From: Prevotella sp.
GTDB taxonomy: Bacteria > Bacteroidota > Bacteroidia > Bacteroidales > Bacteroidaceae
Length of the DNA stretch: 64,000 bases
NCBI GenBank assembly: GCA_016287755.1
Contig: JAEEWT010000015.1
Span: 22,612-86,611 of the forward strand
Direction of reading: 5' to 3'
Position numbers and translations under genes: made by a program. This document shows positions 44,876-54,206 of this stretch, one piece after another; positions within the stretch are counted from its first letter, which is position 1, and each line of letters starts with the position of its first letter. The notes under the pieces are model-generated. The model did not search any database, was not told the DNA's origin, and saw nothing but the letters and a program-made list of their open reading frames with translations.

Positions 44876-45262
44876 ATGGAAGTAATTAATGCATTAGGTC
44901 GCCGTAAGAGTGCTATTGCACGTATTTACGTCAGTGAAGGAACAGGCAAGATTATAATCAATAAGAAAGATATTACCGAGTATTTCCCTTCTGCCATCCT
45001 GCAGTATGTGGTGAAGCAGCCGCTGAACCTGCTGGACGTTGCTGAGAAGTACGACATCAAGGTGAATCTCGACGGTGGTGGTTTCACAGGTCAGAGCCAG
45101 GCTCTGCGTCTCGCCATTGCCCGTGCACTGGTAAAGATCAACGCCGAAGATAAGAAGAAACTGAAGGATCAGGGCTTCCTGACACGCGACAGTCGTGAGG
45201 TTGAGCGTAAGAAGCCGGGACAGCCGAAGGCTCGTCGTCGCTTCCAGTTCAGTAAGCGTTAA
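44876..45262 (+). CDS. rpsI: 30S ribosomal protein S9
   Basis: 128 aa. Small-subunit head protein whose C-terminal tail reaches the P-site tRNA. It has NALGRRKSAIARIYVSEGTG at the start, the GGGFTGQSQALRLAIARAL block, and the conserved tail ending FQFSKR. Cotranscribed with rplM. Confidence 0.97.
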   Translation: MEVINALGRRKSAIARIYVSEGTGKIIINKKDITEYFPSAILQYVVKQPLNLLDVAEKYDIKVNLDGGGFTGQSQALRLAIARALVKINAEDKKKLKDQGFLTRDSREVERKKPGQPKARRRFQFSKR

Positions 45263-45313
45263 TCTTGAACTGAACAGTTTAGCATCTAAACCAATGAGAC
45301 TTGAATTGTATAA

Positions 45314-45341
45314 TTTTCAATTTTCAATTTTCAATTTTCAA
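45314..45341. repeat. Four tandem TTTTCAA 7-mers between rpsI and rpsB
   Basis: Perfect units. The sequence is the opposite-strand version of the ATTGAAA array at 20331-20372. Confidence 0.9.
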
Positions 45342-45412
45342 TTTAATTACTCATGGGTTGGTTCTAACAAGAATTAAAAAGAAAGTAAACATTTAAAACA
45401 TTAAGAAAGAAA

Positions 45413-46279
45413 ATGGCAAGAACAAATTTTGACATGTTGCTCGAGGCCGGATGTCACTTCGGTCACCTCAAGCGCAAGTGGAACCCCGCTATGGCTCCTT
45501 ACATCTTCATGGAGCGCAACGGTATTCATATCATCGACCTGCACAAGACTGTGGCAAAGATCGACGAGGCTGCTGAGGCCTTGAAGCAGATCGCTAAGTC
45601 TGGTAAGAAGGTCCTCTTCGTTGCTACGAAGAAGCAGGCTAAGGACATCGTGGCCGAGAAGGCTACAGCCGTGAACATGCCTTACGTTATCGAGCGTTGG
45701 CCGGGCGGTATGCTCACCAACTTCCCCACCATCCGCAAGGCTGTGAAGAAGATGGCTACCATCGACAAGCTCATGAGCGACGGTACTTATGGAAACCTCT
45801 CAAAGCGTGAGATCCTGCAGGTGAGCCGTCAGCGTGCCAAGTTGGAGAAGAACCTCGGTTCTATCGCCGACCTGACCCGTCTGCCCTCTGCCCTGTTCGT
45901 GATCGACGTGATGAAGGAGCACATTGCTGTAAAAGAGGCTAAGCGCTTGGGTATCCCCGTGTTCGCTATCGTTGACACCAACAGCAACCCCAACGACATC
46001 GACTTCATGATTCCCGCTAACGACGATGCTAAGGACTCTATCGAGGTAATCCTGAACGCTTGCTGCACAGCAATCGCTGAAGGTCTCGAGGAGCGCAAGG
46101 CTGAGCGCGCTGACGAGAAGGCTGCTAAGGAGCAGGCTGAGGAAGTTGCTGAGGCAAAGCCCCGTGCACGTCGTGCTCGTAAAGAGGCTCCCGCTGCTGA
46201 GGCTCCCGTTGAGGAGGCACCTGCCGCTGAGGAAGCTGCTGCTGAGGCTCCCGCCGAGGAAGCACCAGCTGCTGAGTAA
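45413..46279 (+). CDS. rpsB: 30S ribosomal protein S2
   Basis: 288 aa. It has the S2 signatures (LLEAGCHFGHLKRKWNPAM, VIERWPGGMLTNFPTIRKAV, IPVFAIVDTNSNPNDIDFMI). About 45 extra residues at the C-terminus form a low-complexity Ala/Glu/Pro tail with a short Arg-rich patch, longer than the E. coli protein. Located before tsf as in most bacteria. Confidence 0.96.
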   Translation: MARTNFDMLLEAGCHFGHLKRKWNPAMAPYIFMERNGIHIIDLHKTVAKIDEAAEALKQIAKSGKKVLFVATKKQAKDIVAEKATAVNMPYVIERWPGGMLTNFPTIRKAVKKMATIDKLMSDGTYGNLSKREILQVSRQRAKLEKNLGSIADLTRLPSALFVIDVMKEHIAVKEAKRLGIPVFAIVDTNSNPNDIDFMIPANDDAKDSIEVILNACCTAIAEGLEERKAERADEKAAKEQAEEVAEAKPRARRARKEAPAAEAPVEEAPAAEEAAAEAPAEEAPAAE

Positions 46280-46317
46280 TTAAAGAATAGAAGAATTATA
46301 TAATTGAAGAATTAAAG
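46278..46317. repeat. Five tandem degenerate 8-mers between rpsB and tsf
   Basis: Units AATTAAAG, AATAGAAG, AATTATAT, AATTGAAG, AATTAAAG fill the gap almost exactly. Compare 18527-18574. Confidence 0.75.
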
Positions 46318-46322
46318 TTATT

Positions 46323-47321
46323 ATGGCAATTTCAATTGATGATATTAAGAAGCTTCGCGCCATGACAGGTGCCGGATTGGCTGATGTCAAGAAGGCTCTG
46401 ACAGAGGCTGAGGGTGATTTCGACCATGCCAAGGAGCTGCTCCGCGAGCGCGGTCTGGCTATCGCCGCTAAGCGCAGCGACCGCGAGACTTCCAATGGTT
46501 GTGTTCTCGTAAAGGCTGAGAACGGCTTTGCCGCTACTATCGCCTTGAAGTGCGAGACCGACTTCGTTGCTAACGGTGCTGACTTCATCGCACTCACACA
46601 GAGCATCCTCGATGCTGCCGTGGCTAACAAGTGCCAGAGCCTCGACGAGGTGAAGGAACTCACACTGGCTGACGGTCAGAAGGTGGCCGACGCTGTTACT
46701 CAGCGTTCAGGTATCACTGGTGAGAAGATGGAACTGGATGGTTACCTCACACTCGCTGGCGAGAATATCGAGGTGTACGACCACATGGGTAAGCACACAC
46801 TTGCTACCATGGTTCAGACCAACAAGACTGCTACTGAGGCTGGTCACAAGCTGGCTATGCAGGTAGCTGCCATGAAGCCGGTGGCTCTCGATGCTCAGAG
46901 CGTTCCCCAGGCTGTACTCGATGAGGAGTACAAGACTGCTGTGGAGAAGACCAAGCTAGAGCAGGTAGAGAAGTATGTTGACTCTGTTCTGAAGAAGAAC
47001 GGTATCAACCCGAACCTGGTGGATAGCGAGGATCATATCGAGAGCAACATCAAGAAGGGCTGGCTCACTGAAGAGGAGGCTCAGAAGGCTCGCGAGCTGA
47101 AGGAGAAGGCTGCTGCCGAGAAGGCTGCTAACCTGCCTGCTCAGATGATCGAGAACATCGCTAAGGGTCGTGTTCAGAAGTTCCTGAAGGAGAACTGCCT
47201 GGTTGACCAGGAGTTCCAGTTCGGTGATGGCGACAAGGCTACTGTTTCTCAGTGGCTCGCTACTCAGGACAAGGAGCTGAAGATTGTTGACTTCAAGCGC
47301 TTCACCCTCGTAGCAGAATAA
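46323..47321 (+). CDS. tsf: Elongation factor Ts
   Basis: 332 aa. Exchanges GDP for GTP on EF-Tu. The N-terminal UBA-like domain has IKKLRAMTGAGLADVKKAL, followed by LRERGLAIAAKRSDRETSNG and the core ALKCETDFVANGADF. A Lys/Glu-rich coiled-coil region lies at about 225-280. It ends the L13-S9-S2-Ts block, with a terminator 25 nt after the stop. Confidence 0.97.
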   Translation: MAISIDDIKKLRAMTGAGLADVKKALTEAEGDFDHAKELLRERGLAIAAKRSDRETSNGCVLVKAENGFAATIALKCETDFVANGADFIALTQSILDAAVANKCQSLDEVKELTLADGQKVADAVTQRSGITGEKMELDGYLTLAGENIEVYDHMGKHTLATMVQTNKTATEAGHKLAMQVAAMKPVALDAQSVPQAVLDEEYKTAVEKTKLEQVEKYVDSVLKKNGINPNLVDSEDHIESNIKKGWLTEEEAQKARELKEKAAAEKAANLPAQMIENIAKGRVQKFLKENCLVDQEFQFGDGDKATVSQWLATQDKELKIVDFKRFTLVAE

Positions 47322-47345
47322 CATTTTTACTACTATAGAAAGAAT

Positions 47346-47377
47346 CGGCATTGCCCCATGGGCAGTGCCGGTTTTTT
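47346..47377 (+). terminator. Rho-independent terminator after tsf
   Basis: 11-bp stem with one G-T pair (47346-47356 with 47360-47370) followed by GTTTTTTG. Confidence 0.85.
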
Positions 47378-47404
47378 GTTTTATTAAGAATAAGCAACTT
47401 TGTG

Positions 47405-47450
47405 TTTCTTGACACGTACTGGTTTTTGCACTATCTTTGCACCGTCAAAT
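47405..47450 (+). promoter_or_regulatory. Promoter module of the XRE gene
   Basis: TTG at 47409-47411 and TATCTTTG at 47432-47439, spacing 20. The 46-nt segment matches 47983-48028 at 42 positions. Confidence 0.8.
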
Positions 47451-47469
47451 CATCAAGTAATAATAATAT

Positions 47470-47913
47470 ATGGAGACAAAAGAAATCATCAGAAGCATTC
47501 GAGAGAAAAACAATCTGACGCAAGAGCAGTTTGCTGAACGAGTACATGTAACACGCCAGGCCGTAAGCAGATGGGAAAACGGTGAGACACAGCCCGATAC
47601 TGAACAGTTGAAGACCTTGTCGAGAGTGTTTGGTGTATCCATCAATACGCTGCTTGGTTCACCCCAGATCTTGTACTGCCAATGCTGCGGAATGCCGTTG
47701 ACGGACGATACCATGATTAGTCGTGAGACGGATGGAAGTTTCAACGAAGACTACTGTAAATGGTGCTATGCAGATGGTAACTTCACATACAAGGACAAAG
47801 AATCCTTGCTCGACTTCCTCGTCAGTCATATGCCCAATCCCGACAATCAGTCGGAAATCGAACGCCGCCGACTCTACGACTCCCATCTCTCGATGCTCAA
47901 GCATTGGCGGTAA
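47470..47913 (+). CDS. XRE-family regulator with C-terminal zinc ribbon
   Basis: 147 aa. The N-terminal ~65 residues are a Cro/C1-type helix-turn-helix (IRSIREKNNLTQEQFAERVH, TRQAVSRWENGETQPD). The C-terminal half is a zinc-ribbon-like domain with CQCCGMPL and later YCKWCYADG, giving Cys pairs for metal binding. This resembles a domain pair seen in small regulators, possibly redox- or zinc-responsive. It has its own promoter and terminator, and the next operon has almost the same promoter, so self- and cross-regulation are possible. Confidence 0.85.
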   Translation: METKEIIRSIREKNNLTQEQFAERVHVTRQAVSRWENGETQPDTEQLKTLSRVFGVSINTLLGSPQILYCQCCGMPLTDDTMISRETDGSFNEDYCKWCYADGNFTYKDKESLLDFLVSHMPNPDNQSEIERRRLYDSHLSMLKHWR

Positions 47914-47944
47914 TCCCATTCATACTATTGTGAGCATTGAGACG

Positions 47945-47974
47945 AAGAGGCAGGAAAATCCTGCCTCTTTTTTT
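47945..47974 (+). terminator. Rho-independent terminator after the XRE gene
   Basis: Perfect 11-bp stem (47945-47955 with 47959-47969), AAA loop, long T run. Confidence 0.9.
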
Positions 47975-47982
47975 GTCTGCTA

Positions 47983-48028
47983 TTTCTTGATACATACTGA
48001 TTTTTGTACTATCTTTGCACCGTCAAAT
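47983..48028 (+). promoter_or_regulatory. Promoter module of the FAH-porU-porV-ispF operon
   Basis: TATCTTTG at 48010-48017 inside a 46-nt near copy of the XRE promoter module (four differences). Confidence 0.8.
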
Positions 48029-48048
48029 TACAATAAATAGTTCAAGAT

Positions 48049-48666
48049 ATGAAGATATTTGCCGTAGGAATGAATTACCTCCAACACAATAAAGAGCTAC
48101 ATGGTGCGTTATATAAACCAGACGCTCCAGTTATCTTCACCAAGGCCGACTCGTCGTTACTGAAAGACAAGAAGCCGTTGTTCCTGCCCGAGGAACTGGG
48201 AAGGATTGACTACGAAACGGAGCTGGTAGTACGCATTTGTCGCTTAGGAAAGGGTATTTCCCAACGTTTCGCCCATCGGTATTATGATGCGGTGACGGTG
48301 GGAATAGACTTTACGGCACGCGACCTGCAGCGGAATCTGTGTGAGGCAGGACAACCCTGGGACCTCTGCAAAGGGTTCGACGGGGCTGCAGCCATCGGAG
48401 AGTGGGTGCCTGTGGAGAAGTTCCGCGACATCCAGGCCATTCATTTCCACCTGGACATCAACGGCAAGACCGTTCAGGAGGGCTGTACCAGCGATATGCT
48501 CTACAAGGTGGATGAGCTGATCAGCTATATCAGCAGGTGGTTTACACTGAAGACTGGCGACATTCTTTATACGGGAACCCCTGCAGGAGTAGGACCCGTC
48601 AGCATCAATGACCATCTGGAAGGATGGCTGGAGGAACGGAAGGTGCTGGAAATGAACGTGAAATAA
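48049..48666 (+). CDS. Fumarylacetoacetate hydrolase family protein
   Basis: 205 aa. Metal-dependent C-C bond hydrolase or decarboxylase fold. Motifs are ELVVRICRLGKGI (metal-binding Glu), VGIDFTARDLQ, and GDILYTGTPAGVGPV. It is the short single-domain type, similar to acylpyruvases/oxaloacetate decarboxylases. The stop is directly followed by the porU start, so it heads a four-gene operon with no obvious metabolic link to secretion. Confidence 0.88.
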   Translation: MKIFAVGMNYLQHNKELHGALYKPDAPVIFTKADSSLLKDKKPLFLPEELGRIDYETELVVRICRLGKGISQRFAHRYYDAVTVGIDFTARDLQRNLCEAGQPWDLCKGFDGAAAIGEWVPVEKFRDIQAIHFHLDINGKTVQEGCTSDMLYKVDELISYISRWFTLKTGDILYTGTPAGVGPVSINDHLEGWLEERKVLEMNVK

Positions 48667-51600
48667 TTGATAGACTTGAGAATACTCAGACCGATAGTAA
48701 GTACGCTTATGCTGTTGTGTGCACTGTGTTTGCAGGCACAACGGCAGTTGTTCTTTAACCTGACCGCCGAGGAGGTGAGGATAGGGGAGACTTTGCCCGT
48801 ATTCGTACATACGATGGAACTGGGGAAGAACTACGGCGATTCCACCTACACGGTAAGCATCAAATACCCAGAGTTCATCACGATGAGCAACGAAGATGCG
48901 AAACGCTGCAAGGAATTGTGCGAACATGAGCCGCAGGAACTGCCCGTAATCGTTACTGAACAGGTGGTTGATAGGAAATGTGGCGTCATGCATATCATGT
49001 TCTCGCCCATAGTGGTGCGCGAAGGGAAATGGATGAAGATGGTGAGCTTCATGCTCAACATCGAGGCTAAGGCAAATGCAACAGTCCATGCGCAAAATGT
49101 GGAGACTCGTGCCACGGCTGCTTCCTCACGCTATGCGGAACATTCCGTGCTGGCAAGCGGCAAATGGGCGAAGATACGTATTCCTGAATCAGGAATCTAC
49201 CAGCTTACCGACGCACTCATCAAGAAAGCAGGCTTCTCTAATTTGAATAAGGTAAAGATCTACGGATATGGTGGCGCCTTGCAACCTGAGAGAATCACAG
49301 GGAGCTATCTGACTGAGACCGACGACCTGAAAGAGGTGCCTACCTGTACGGTGAACGGGCGACGACTCTTCCACGGTCAGGGTCCTGTGACCTGGAGCAG
49401 CTACTATCCGCAGCGTACACGGAACCCCTTCTCCGACTACGGCTATTATTTCCTGACAGAGACTGATGCGGAACCCTTGGCGGTTGACAGTGCAACCTTC
49501 GTGGGTTCGTTCTACCCGTCAGCCGACTATAACCACACGCTCCATGAGGTGGATAACTTTGCGTGGTTCGAGGGAGGACGGAACCTCTTTGAAGACGACC
49601 CCATCGTAGAGGGGAAATCAAAGACCTATACCATCAAGGGAGCAGGACCGCAGGGAACGGGATGGGACGATGAGACCTGTCTGTATGTGGCATTGTCAAC
49701 CAGTAAGGGAGCCACGGCAAGCATCGAGATGAACGATTCGCTGCTGGGCACGATGACCCTGACACTGAGCGACAGAAGCTACGATACGGGTACATCCGGC
49801 GGAGCCACCTTCTATATCGAGGGCTTTAGGGATGTGAACACCGTGAAGATTACGAACAAGGAAGGAAGTGACATCCGACTCGACTATATCGGTGCGATGG
49901 CCGGAGGCTACCGTCCTGTGGAGAAACTCAGCAGTGAGTCGTTCCCGGAACCTGAATATGTGTATAACATCACCAACCAGGACCTCCATGCCGACCAAGG
50001 CTATCAGATGGTAATCATCATCCCTGCCTCGCAGACCTTCCTGCAGCAGGCTGAACGACTGAAGGAATGCCATGAGAAATACGACGGACTGAAGGTTCGG
50101 ATTGTACCAGCCGATGAGCTGTTCAATGAGTTCTCCAGCGGAACACCTGACACAAATGCCTACCGTCGGTATATGAAGATGCTCTACGACAGGGCGGAGA
50201 ACGATGCGGATATGCCTCGCTACCTGTTGCTCTTCGGCGACTGTGCCTGGGATAACCGCATGAACACCAGGACATGGAAGAACTATAGTCCTGACGACTT
50301 CCTGCTGTGTCACGAAAGCGAGAACTCGTTCAACAGGGTGTATTGCTATGTGGACGAGAATTTCTTCTGCTATCTTGACGATGGTGAGGGTGGTAACCCG
50401 CAGAGAACCGACCGTGCCGATGTGGCTGTAGGACGTTTCCCCGTGCGTACGGTGGCAGAGGCCAAGACCATGGTTGACAAGGTGGTGAGCTATATCGAGA
50501 ACAAGAACGCAGGAGCTTGGCAGAATACAGTCATGATCATGGGTGATGACGGAAATAACAATGTGCACATGACCGATGCTATTGCGGCTGCCGACATCGT
50601 GACGGCAGGAAATCCTTCCGTCTATGTGAAGCGTGTGATGTGGGATGCCTACAACCGTACATCATCTTCCACAGGTAACACCTATCCCGACGTAACGGCA
50701 CTGGTGAAACAGCAGCAGGCCAACGGTGCACTGATCATGGACTACTGCGGTCATGGCAGTGCAACGAGTATCTCGCACGAAAGGGTGTTGGGCTTGGCCG
50801 ACTTCCAGAGCTTCGTGAATACGAACCTGCCGCTTTGGATTACCGCCTCTTGTGATATCATGCCCTTTGACGGTCAGACTGACAATATCGGTGAGGCTGC
50901 CCTGTTCAACAACAAGGGTGGAGCCGTGGCTTTCTTCGGTACTACAAGAACGGTATATACCAATTATAACATGCTCATCAACACGCAGTACCTCAAGGCA
51001 TTGTTCGAGCGTGACACGAACGGGAAGTACAACTCCATCGGCGAGGCACAACGACTGGCCAAGAACAGAATCCTATCGAGTACGCTGGTAGGCTACGACA
51101 AGGACGGAACGCCGAAGTACAGCTACGATCATACGGTGAACAAACTGCAGTATGCGCTGTTGGGCGATCCTGCCCTGGTACTGAATGTACCAACGCTTGA
51201 GGCTGTGGTCGATGAGATCAATGGAGAACCGGTGGACATGGCTGAGGTGCTGCCTGAGATGAAGGCAGGCTCTGTGGCTACGGTAAAGGGACATATTGAA
51301 AGGAACGGTGTGAAAGATCCGTCATTCAAGGGAACCCTGCATGCTACGGTGAGAGATGCGAAGGAAACCATCACCTGTCAGCTGAACGATACTTCCATCG
51401 ACGGAGCCACGAGGGCTTTCCAATACGAAGACCGTACCAAGGTGCTGTTCAGCGGAAGCAGTAGTGTGAACGACGGTGAATTCACGTTCTCGTTCGCTAT
51501 TCCCAAAGATATCAACTACAGTGGAGAGAGCGGACTGATCAATATCTACGCGCTGAAAGAGGATCTCTCGGAGGCAGCCAACGGAAACAGCGACCATTTC

Positions 51601-52290
51601 CTGGTGGGCGGCTCAGCATTGGCTGCGAACGACTCCATCGGACCGTCGGTGTTCTGTTACCTGAACTCTCCCGACTTCGTGAATGGGGGTGACGTGAACA
51701 CCACTCCGTATTTCGTGGCAGAGATTACCGACAAGGACGGACTGAATACCACAGGTAATGGTATCGGTCATGACCTGGAACTGGTCATCGACGGTGAGAT
51801 GTCGAGAACCTATAACCTGAACGATCATTTCCGTTACGACTTCGGCTCCTATACACAAGGAACCACCTATTATAGTATTCCCGCGCTGAGCACAGGTAAG
51901 CACAAACTGAAGTTCCGTGCCTGGGATATCCTGAACAACTCCACCACCACCGAGCTCACATTCAACGTGGTGCGCTCACTCAAGCCAGGCAGTCTGGACG
52001 TGAATGTTACCCAGAACCCTGCTCGTACGAGTACCACCTTCATCGTGAACCACGACCGCATAGGTAGTCCGGTGGATGTGGAGATAGAGATCTACGACAT
52101 CAGCGGACGCCGACTGTGGAAGATTGAGAACACAGGCGTGACCACCGACGGCGCCTTTACCACTGAGTGGGACTTGACCACGGGTAATGGGAAACTGCAG
52201 ACGGGTGTCTATCTGTACCGTGTACAGCTGGGATGCGATGGAAGCAGTAAGGTGTCGAAAGCCAAGAAACTGGTGATTATCAATGAATAA
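48667..52290 (+). CDS. porU: Type IX secretion system sortase PorU
   Basis: 1207 aa. Surface cysteine protease of the gingipain (C25) fold that removes C-terminal signals from type IX cargo and attaches it to the surface. The probable start is TTG at 48667, right after the FAH stop, because it yields a proper signal peptide (MIDLRILRPIVSTLMLLCAL, cleavage near LQAQ); the next ATG (48709) leaves only a stub. Catalytic His 696 lies in DYCGHGS and Cys 729 in ITASCD. The C-terminus (from ~1110, VEIEIYDISGRRLW and GVYLYRVQL) is itself a T9SS-type sorting domain. porV follows with an 8-nt overlap. Confidence 0.9.
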   Translation: MIDLRILRPIVSTLMLLCALCLQAQRQLFFNLTAEEVRIGETLPVFVHTMELGKNYGDSTYTVSIKYPEFITMSNEDAKRCKELCEHEPQELPVIVTEQVVDRKCGVMHIMFSPIVVREGKWMKMVSFMLNIEAKANATVHAQNVETRATAASSRYAEHSVLASGKWAKIRIPESGIYQLTDALIKKAGFSNLNKVKIYGYGGALQPERITGSYLTETDDLKEVPTCTVNGRRLFHGQGPVTWSSYYPQRTRNPFSDYGYYFLTETDAEPLAVDSATFVGSFYPSADYNHTLHEVDNFAWFEGGRNLFEDDPIVEGKSKTYTIKGAGPQGTGWDDETCLYVALSTSKGATASIEMNDSLLGTMTLTLSDRSYDTGTSGGATFYIEGFRDVNTVKITNKEGSDIRLDYIGAMAGGYRPVEKLSSESFPEPEYVYNITNQDLHADQGYQMVIIIPASQTFLQQAERLKECHEKYDGLKVRIVPADELFNEFSSGTPDTNAYRRYMKMLYDRAENDADMPRYLLLFGDCAWDNRMNTRTWKNYSPDDFLLCHESENSFNRVYCYVDENFFCYLDDGEGGNPQRTDRADVAVGRFPVRTVAEAKTMVDKVVSYIENKNAGAWQNTVMIMGDDGNNNVHMTDAIAAADIVTAGNPSVYVKRVMWDAYNRTSSSTGNTYPDVTALVKQQQANGALIMDYCGHGSATSISHERVLGLADFQSFVNTNLPLWITASCDIMPFDGQTDNIGEAALFNNKGGAVAFFGTTRTVYTNYNMLINTQYLKALFERDTNGKYNSIGEAQRLAKNRILSSTLVGYDKDGTPKYSYDHTVNKLQYALLGDPALVLNVPTLEAVVDEINGEPVDMAEVLPEMKAGSVATVKGHIERNGVKDPSFKGTLHATVRDAKETITCQLNDTSIDGATRAFQYEDRTKVLFSGSSSVNDGEFTFSFAIPKDINYSGESGLINIYALKEDLSEAANGNSDHFLVGGSALAANDSIGPSVFCYLNSPDFVNGGDVNTTPYFVAEITDKDGLNTTGNGIGHDLELVIDGEMSRTYNLNDHFRYDFGSYTQGTTYYSIPALSTGKHKLKFRAWDILNNSTTTELTFNVVRSLKPGSLDVNVTQNPARTSTTFIVNHDRIGSPVDVEIEIYDISGRRLWKIENTGVTTDGAFTTEWDLTTGNGKLQTGVYLYRVQLGCDGSSKVSKAKKLVIINE

Positions 52291-53476
52291 ACGTAATATA
52301 AAGAATATGGAAAGAAAAGACAATAAGCGGATCATGAGAAGAGTGTTTACGCTTCTTATGCTCTTCTTGCCTCTCACTGCAGCGGCACAGGACAAGGAGG
52401 ATATGTTCAATCCCGTGCATGCCTCTGTGACTTCACAGACCATTGCTCCGGATGCCCGTGCTGCAGGTATGGGTGATGTGGGTGCTGCCACCGATCCTGA
52501 CGTGAACTCGCAGTACTGGAACCCGGCTAAGTATCCCTTCACGATCAGTCGTGCAGGCGTGGCTCTGAACTACACCCCCTGGCTCCGTCAGCTGGTGAAC
52601 GATATGGACCTGGCCTATCTGGCTGGTTACTACCGCATTGGCGACTACAGCGCGGTGAGTGGTTCGTTGCGTTATTTCTCTCTGGGTGAGGTGTTCACGA
52701 GCATGGATGATGATGCCATGACCATCAACCCGTACGAGATGTCGCTCGACGTGGCCTACTCGCTGATGCTCAGCGAGAAGTTCTCTATTGCTGCGGGTGT
52801 GAGGTGGATCTATTCCGACCTTACCTACGACTATACCGATGATGTGTCGCCAGGTAGTGCGTTTGCAGCCGATATAGCTTGCTACTATAATAACTATGTG
52901 AATATCGGTCAGCGCGAGTGTCAGTTAGGACTGGGTTTGAATGTCAGTAACATCGGTAGTAAGATCTCTTTCGGAGGTGATGACCATAGTGAGTTCATTC
53001 CTACCAATATGCGATTGGGTGCTTCGTTGATGGTGCCTGTGGATGAGTATAACCGTTTCAGCATTGCTGCCGATGCGAACAAACTGCTGGTACCTACCTA
53101 TCCGAAGGATGAGGACGGAAACTACAGTGAGGCCTATGCCGAGGACCATTATTATAATGTGAGTAGCATCAGCGGTATCTTCAAGAGCTTCAATGATGCC
53201 CCAGGCGGCTTCAAGGAAGAGCTGGAGGAGATCAGCTGGAGCGTAGGTGCTGAGTATGTGTACCACGATCAGTTCACCCTGCGCGGTGGTTATCACCATG
53301 AGAGCGAGAACAAGGGTAACCGTAAGTACTTCACCTTAGGTGCGGGCTTCCGCATGAACGTGTTCTCACTGGATGTGGGCTACGTGATTGCCACGGCCAA
53401 GAGTAATCCGCTTGACCAGACCCTCCGCTTTACATTGGCATTCGACATGGATGGCATCAAGGACCTGTTTAGATAG
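52283..53476 (+). CDS. porV: Type IX secretion outer-membrane protein PorV
   Basis: 397 aa. FadL-like beta-barrel that carries type IX cargo from the translocon to the PorU sortase. After the signal peptide (LFLPLTAAAQ) the mature protein begins with SVTSQTIAPDARAAGMGDVG, the characteristic PorV/LptO segment, then SQYWNPAKYPF and alternating barrel strands. Start at 52283 overlaps porU; internal Met codons at 52307 and 52334 are alternatives. Confidence 0.92.
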   Translation: MNKRNIKNMERKDNKRIMRRVFTLLMLFLPLTAAAQDKEDMFNPVHASVTSQTIAPDARAAGMGDVGAATDPDVNSQYWNPAKYPFTISRAGVALNYTPWLRQLVNDMDLAYLAGYYRIGDYSAVSGSLRYFSLGEVFTSMDDDAMTINPYEMSLDVAYSLMLSEKFSIAAGVRWIYSDLTYDYTDDVSPGSAFAADIACYYNNYVNIGQRECQLGLGLNVSNIGSKISFGGDDHSEFIPTNMRLGASLMVPVDEYNRFSIAADANKLLVPTYPKDEDGNYSEAYAEDHYYNVSSISGIFKSFNDAPGGFKEELEEISWSVGAEYVYHDQFTLRGGYHHESENKGNRKYFTLGAGFRMNVFSLDVGYVIATAKSNPLDQTLRFTLAFDMDGIKDLFR

Positions 53477-53510
53477 TTCATAGTTTATAGTTCATAGTTC
53501 ATAGTTGACA
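53476..53510. repeat. Five tandem GTTCATA 7-mers between porV and ispF
   Basis: Units GTTCATA, GTTTATA, GTTCATA, GTTCATA, GTTGACA. The array begins at the last base of the porV stop and ends 3 nt before the ispF ATG. Confidence 0.85.
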
Positions 53511-53513
53511 GTT

Positions 53514-53996
53514 ATGAAGGTGAGAGTTGGAATGGGCTTTGACGTCCACCGTTTGGTGGAAGGTCGTGATCTGTGGTTAGGAGGCATCAAGATAGAGCAT
53601 TCGTTAGGACTGCTGGGACACAGTGATGCGGATGTGCTGATTCATGCTATCTGCGATGCGCTGTTGGGAGCTGCCAATATGCGCGATATAGGCTACCACT
53701 TCCCCGACACTTTTGATGAAACGCTGGACATGGACAGTAAGGTGATCCTGCAGAAGACCATGGAGCTGATCAAGAGCAAAGGCTATGTGTTCGGGAATCT
53801 CGATGTTACCGTATGTGCCGAACGACCGAAGATTAATCCTCATGTGCCGGCCATGAAAAAGTGCCTGGCCGAGATCATCGGTACTGACGAGGACAATATT
53901 TCCATCAAGGCTACCACCACCGAAAAGTTAGGTTTTACCGGTCGTGAGGAAGGAATGAGTGCCTATGCCACCGTACTGATTACCAAAGAGGACTAA
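53514..53996 (+). CDS. ispF: 2-C-methyl-D-erythritol 2,4-cyclodiphosphate synthase
   Basis: 160 aa, usual length. Fifth step of the MEP isoprenoid pathway. Motifs: GMGFDVHRL with the zinc-binding Asp/His, GLLGHSDADVLIHAICDALLGA, IGYHFPDT, and KATTTEKLGFTGREEG at the end. ATG 53514 is chosen over a TTG 9 nt upstream that lies in the repeat. ispD of the same pathway is at 59776-60675 in this window. Confidence 0.96.
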   Translation: MKVRVGMGFDVHRLVEGRDLWLGGIKIEHSLGLLGHSDADVLIHAICDALLGAANMRDIGYHFPDTFDETLDMDSKVILQKTMELIKSKGYVFGNLDVTVCAERPKINPHVPAMKKCLAEIIGTDEDNISIKATTTEKLGFTGREEGMSAYATVLITKED

Positions 53997-53997
53997 A

Positions 53998-54074
53998 TAA
54001 GGCGTTTTTCTTATCATTTTGCAGGTGTTATCGCACACAATACTTGATTTGTATCAAGAAAAACGTTATTTTTT
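53998..54074 (+). terminator. Terminator of the FAH-porU-porV-ispF operon
   Basis: CGTTTTTCTT (54003-54012) pairs with AAGAAAAACG (54056-54065), extended by AATAA/TTATT with a 2-nt bulge, and is followed by a T run. The loop is long (~43 nt) and contains a small ATAC/GTAT hairpin. Confidence 0.65.
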
Positions 54075-54096
54075 GCCAAAATATAAGTAGAATCCA

Positions 54097-54126
54097 TTGC
54101 GGATTTGCAAAATCGTTGTACCTTTG
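54097..54126 (+). promoter_or_regulatory. Promoter of the short transcription unit at 54.1-54.3 kb
   Basis: TTG at 54097-54099 and TACCTTTG at 54119-54126 with a 19-nt spacer, followed by CATCGTCAAA as in the 47.4 and 48.0 kb promoters. Confidence 0.8.
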
Positions 54127-54206
54127 CATCGTCAAAAGGTTAATAGATTGTTTAGGTTAGTAGTAATAGATTTAGGTTTTTAGTTATTAGATTAAGGTAA
54201 GTTTTC

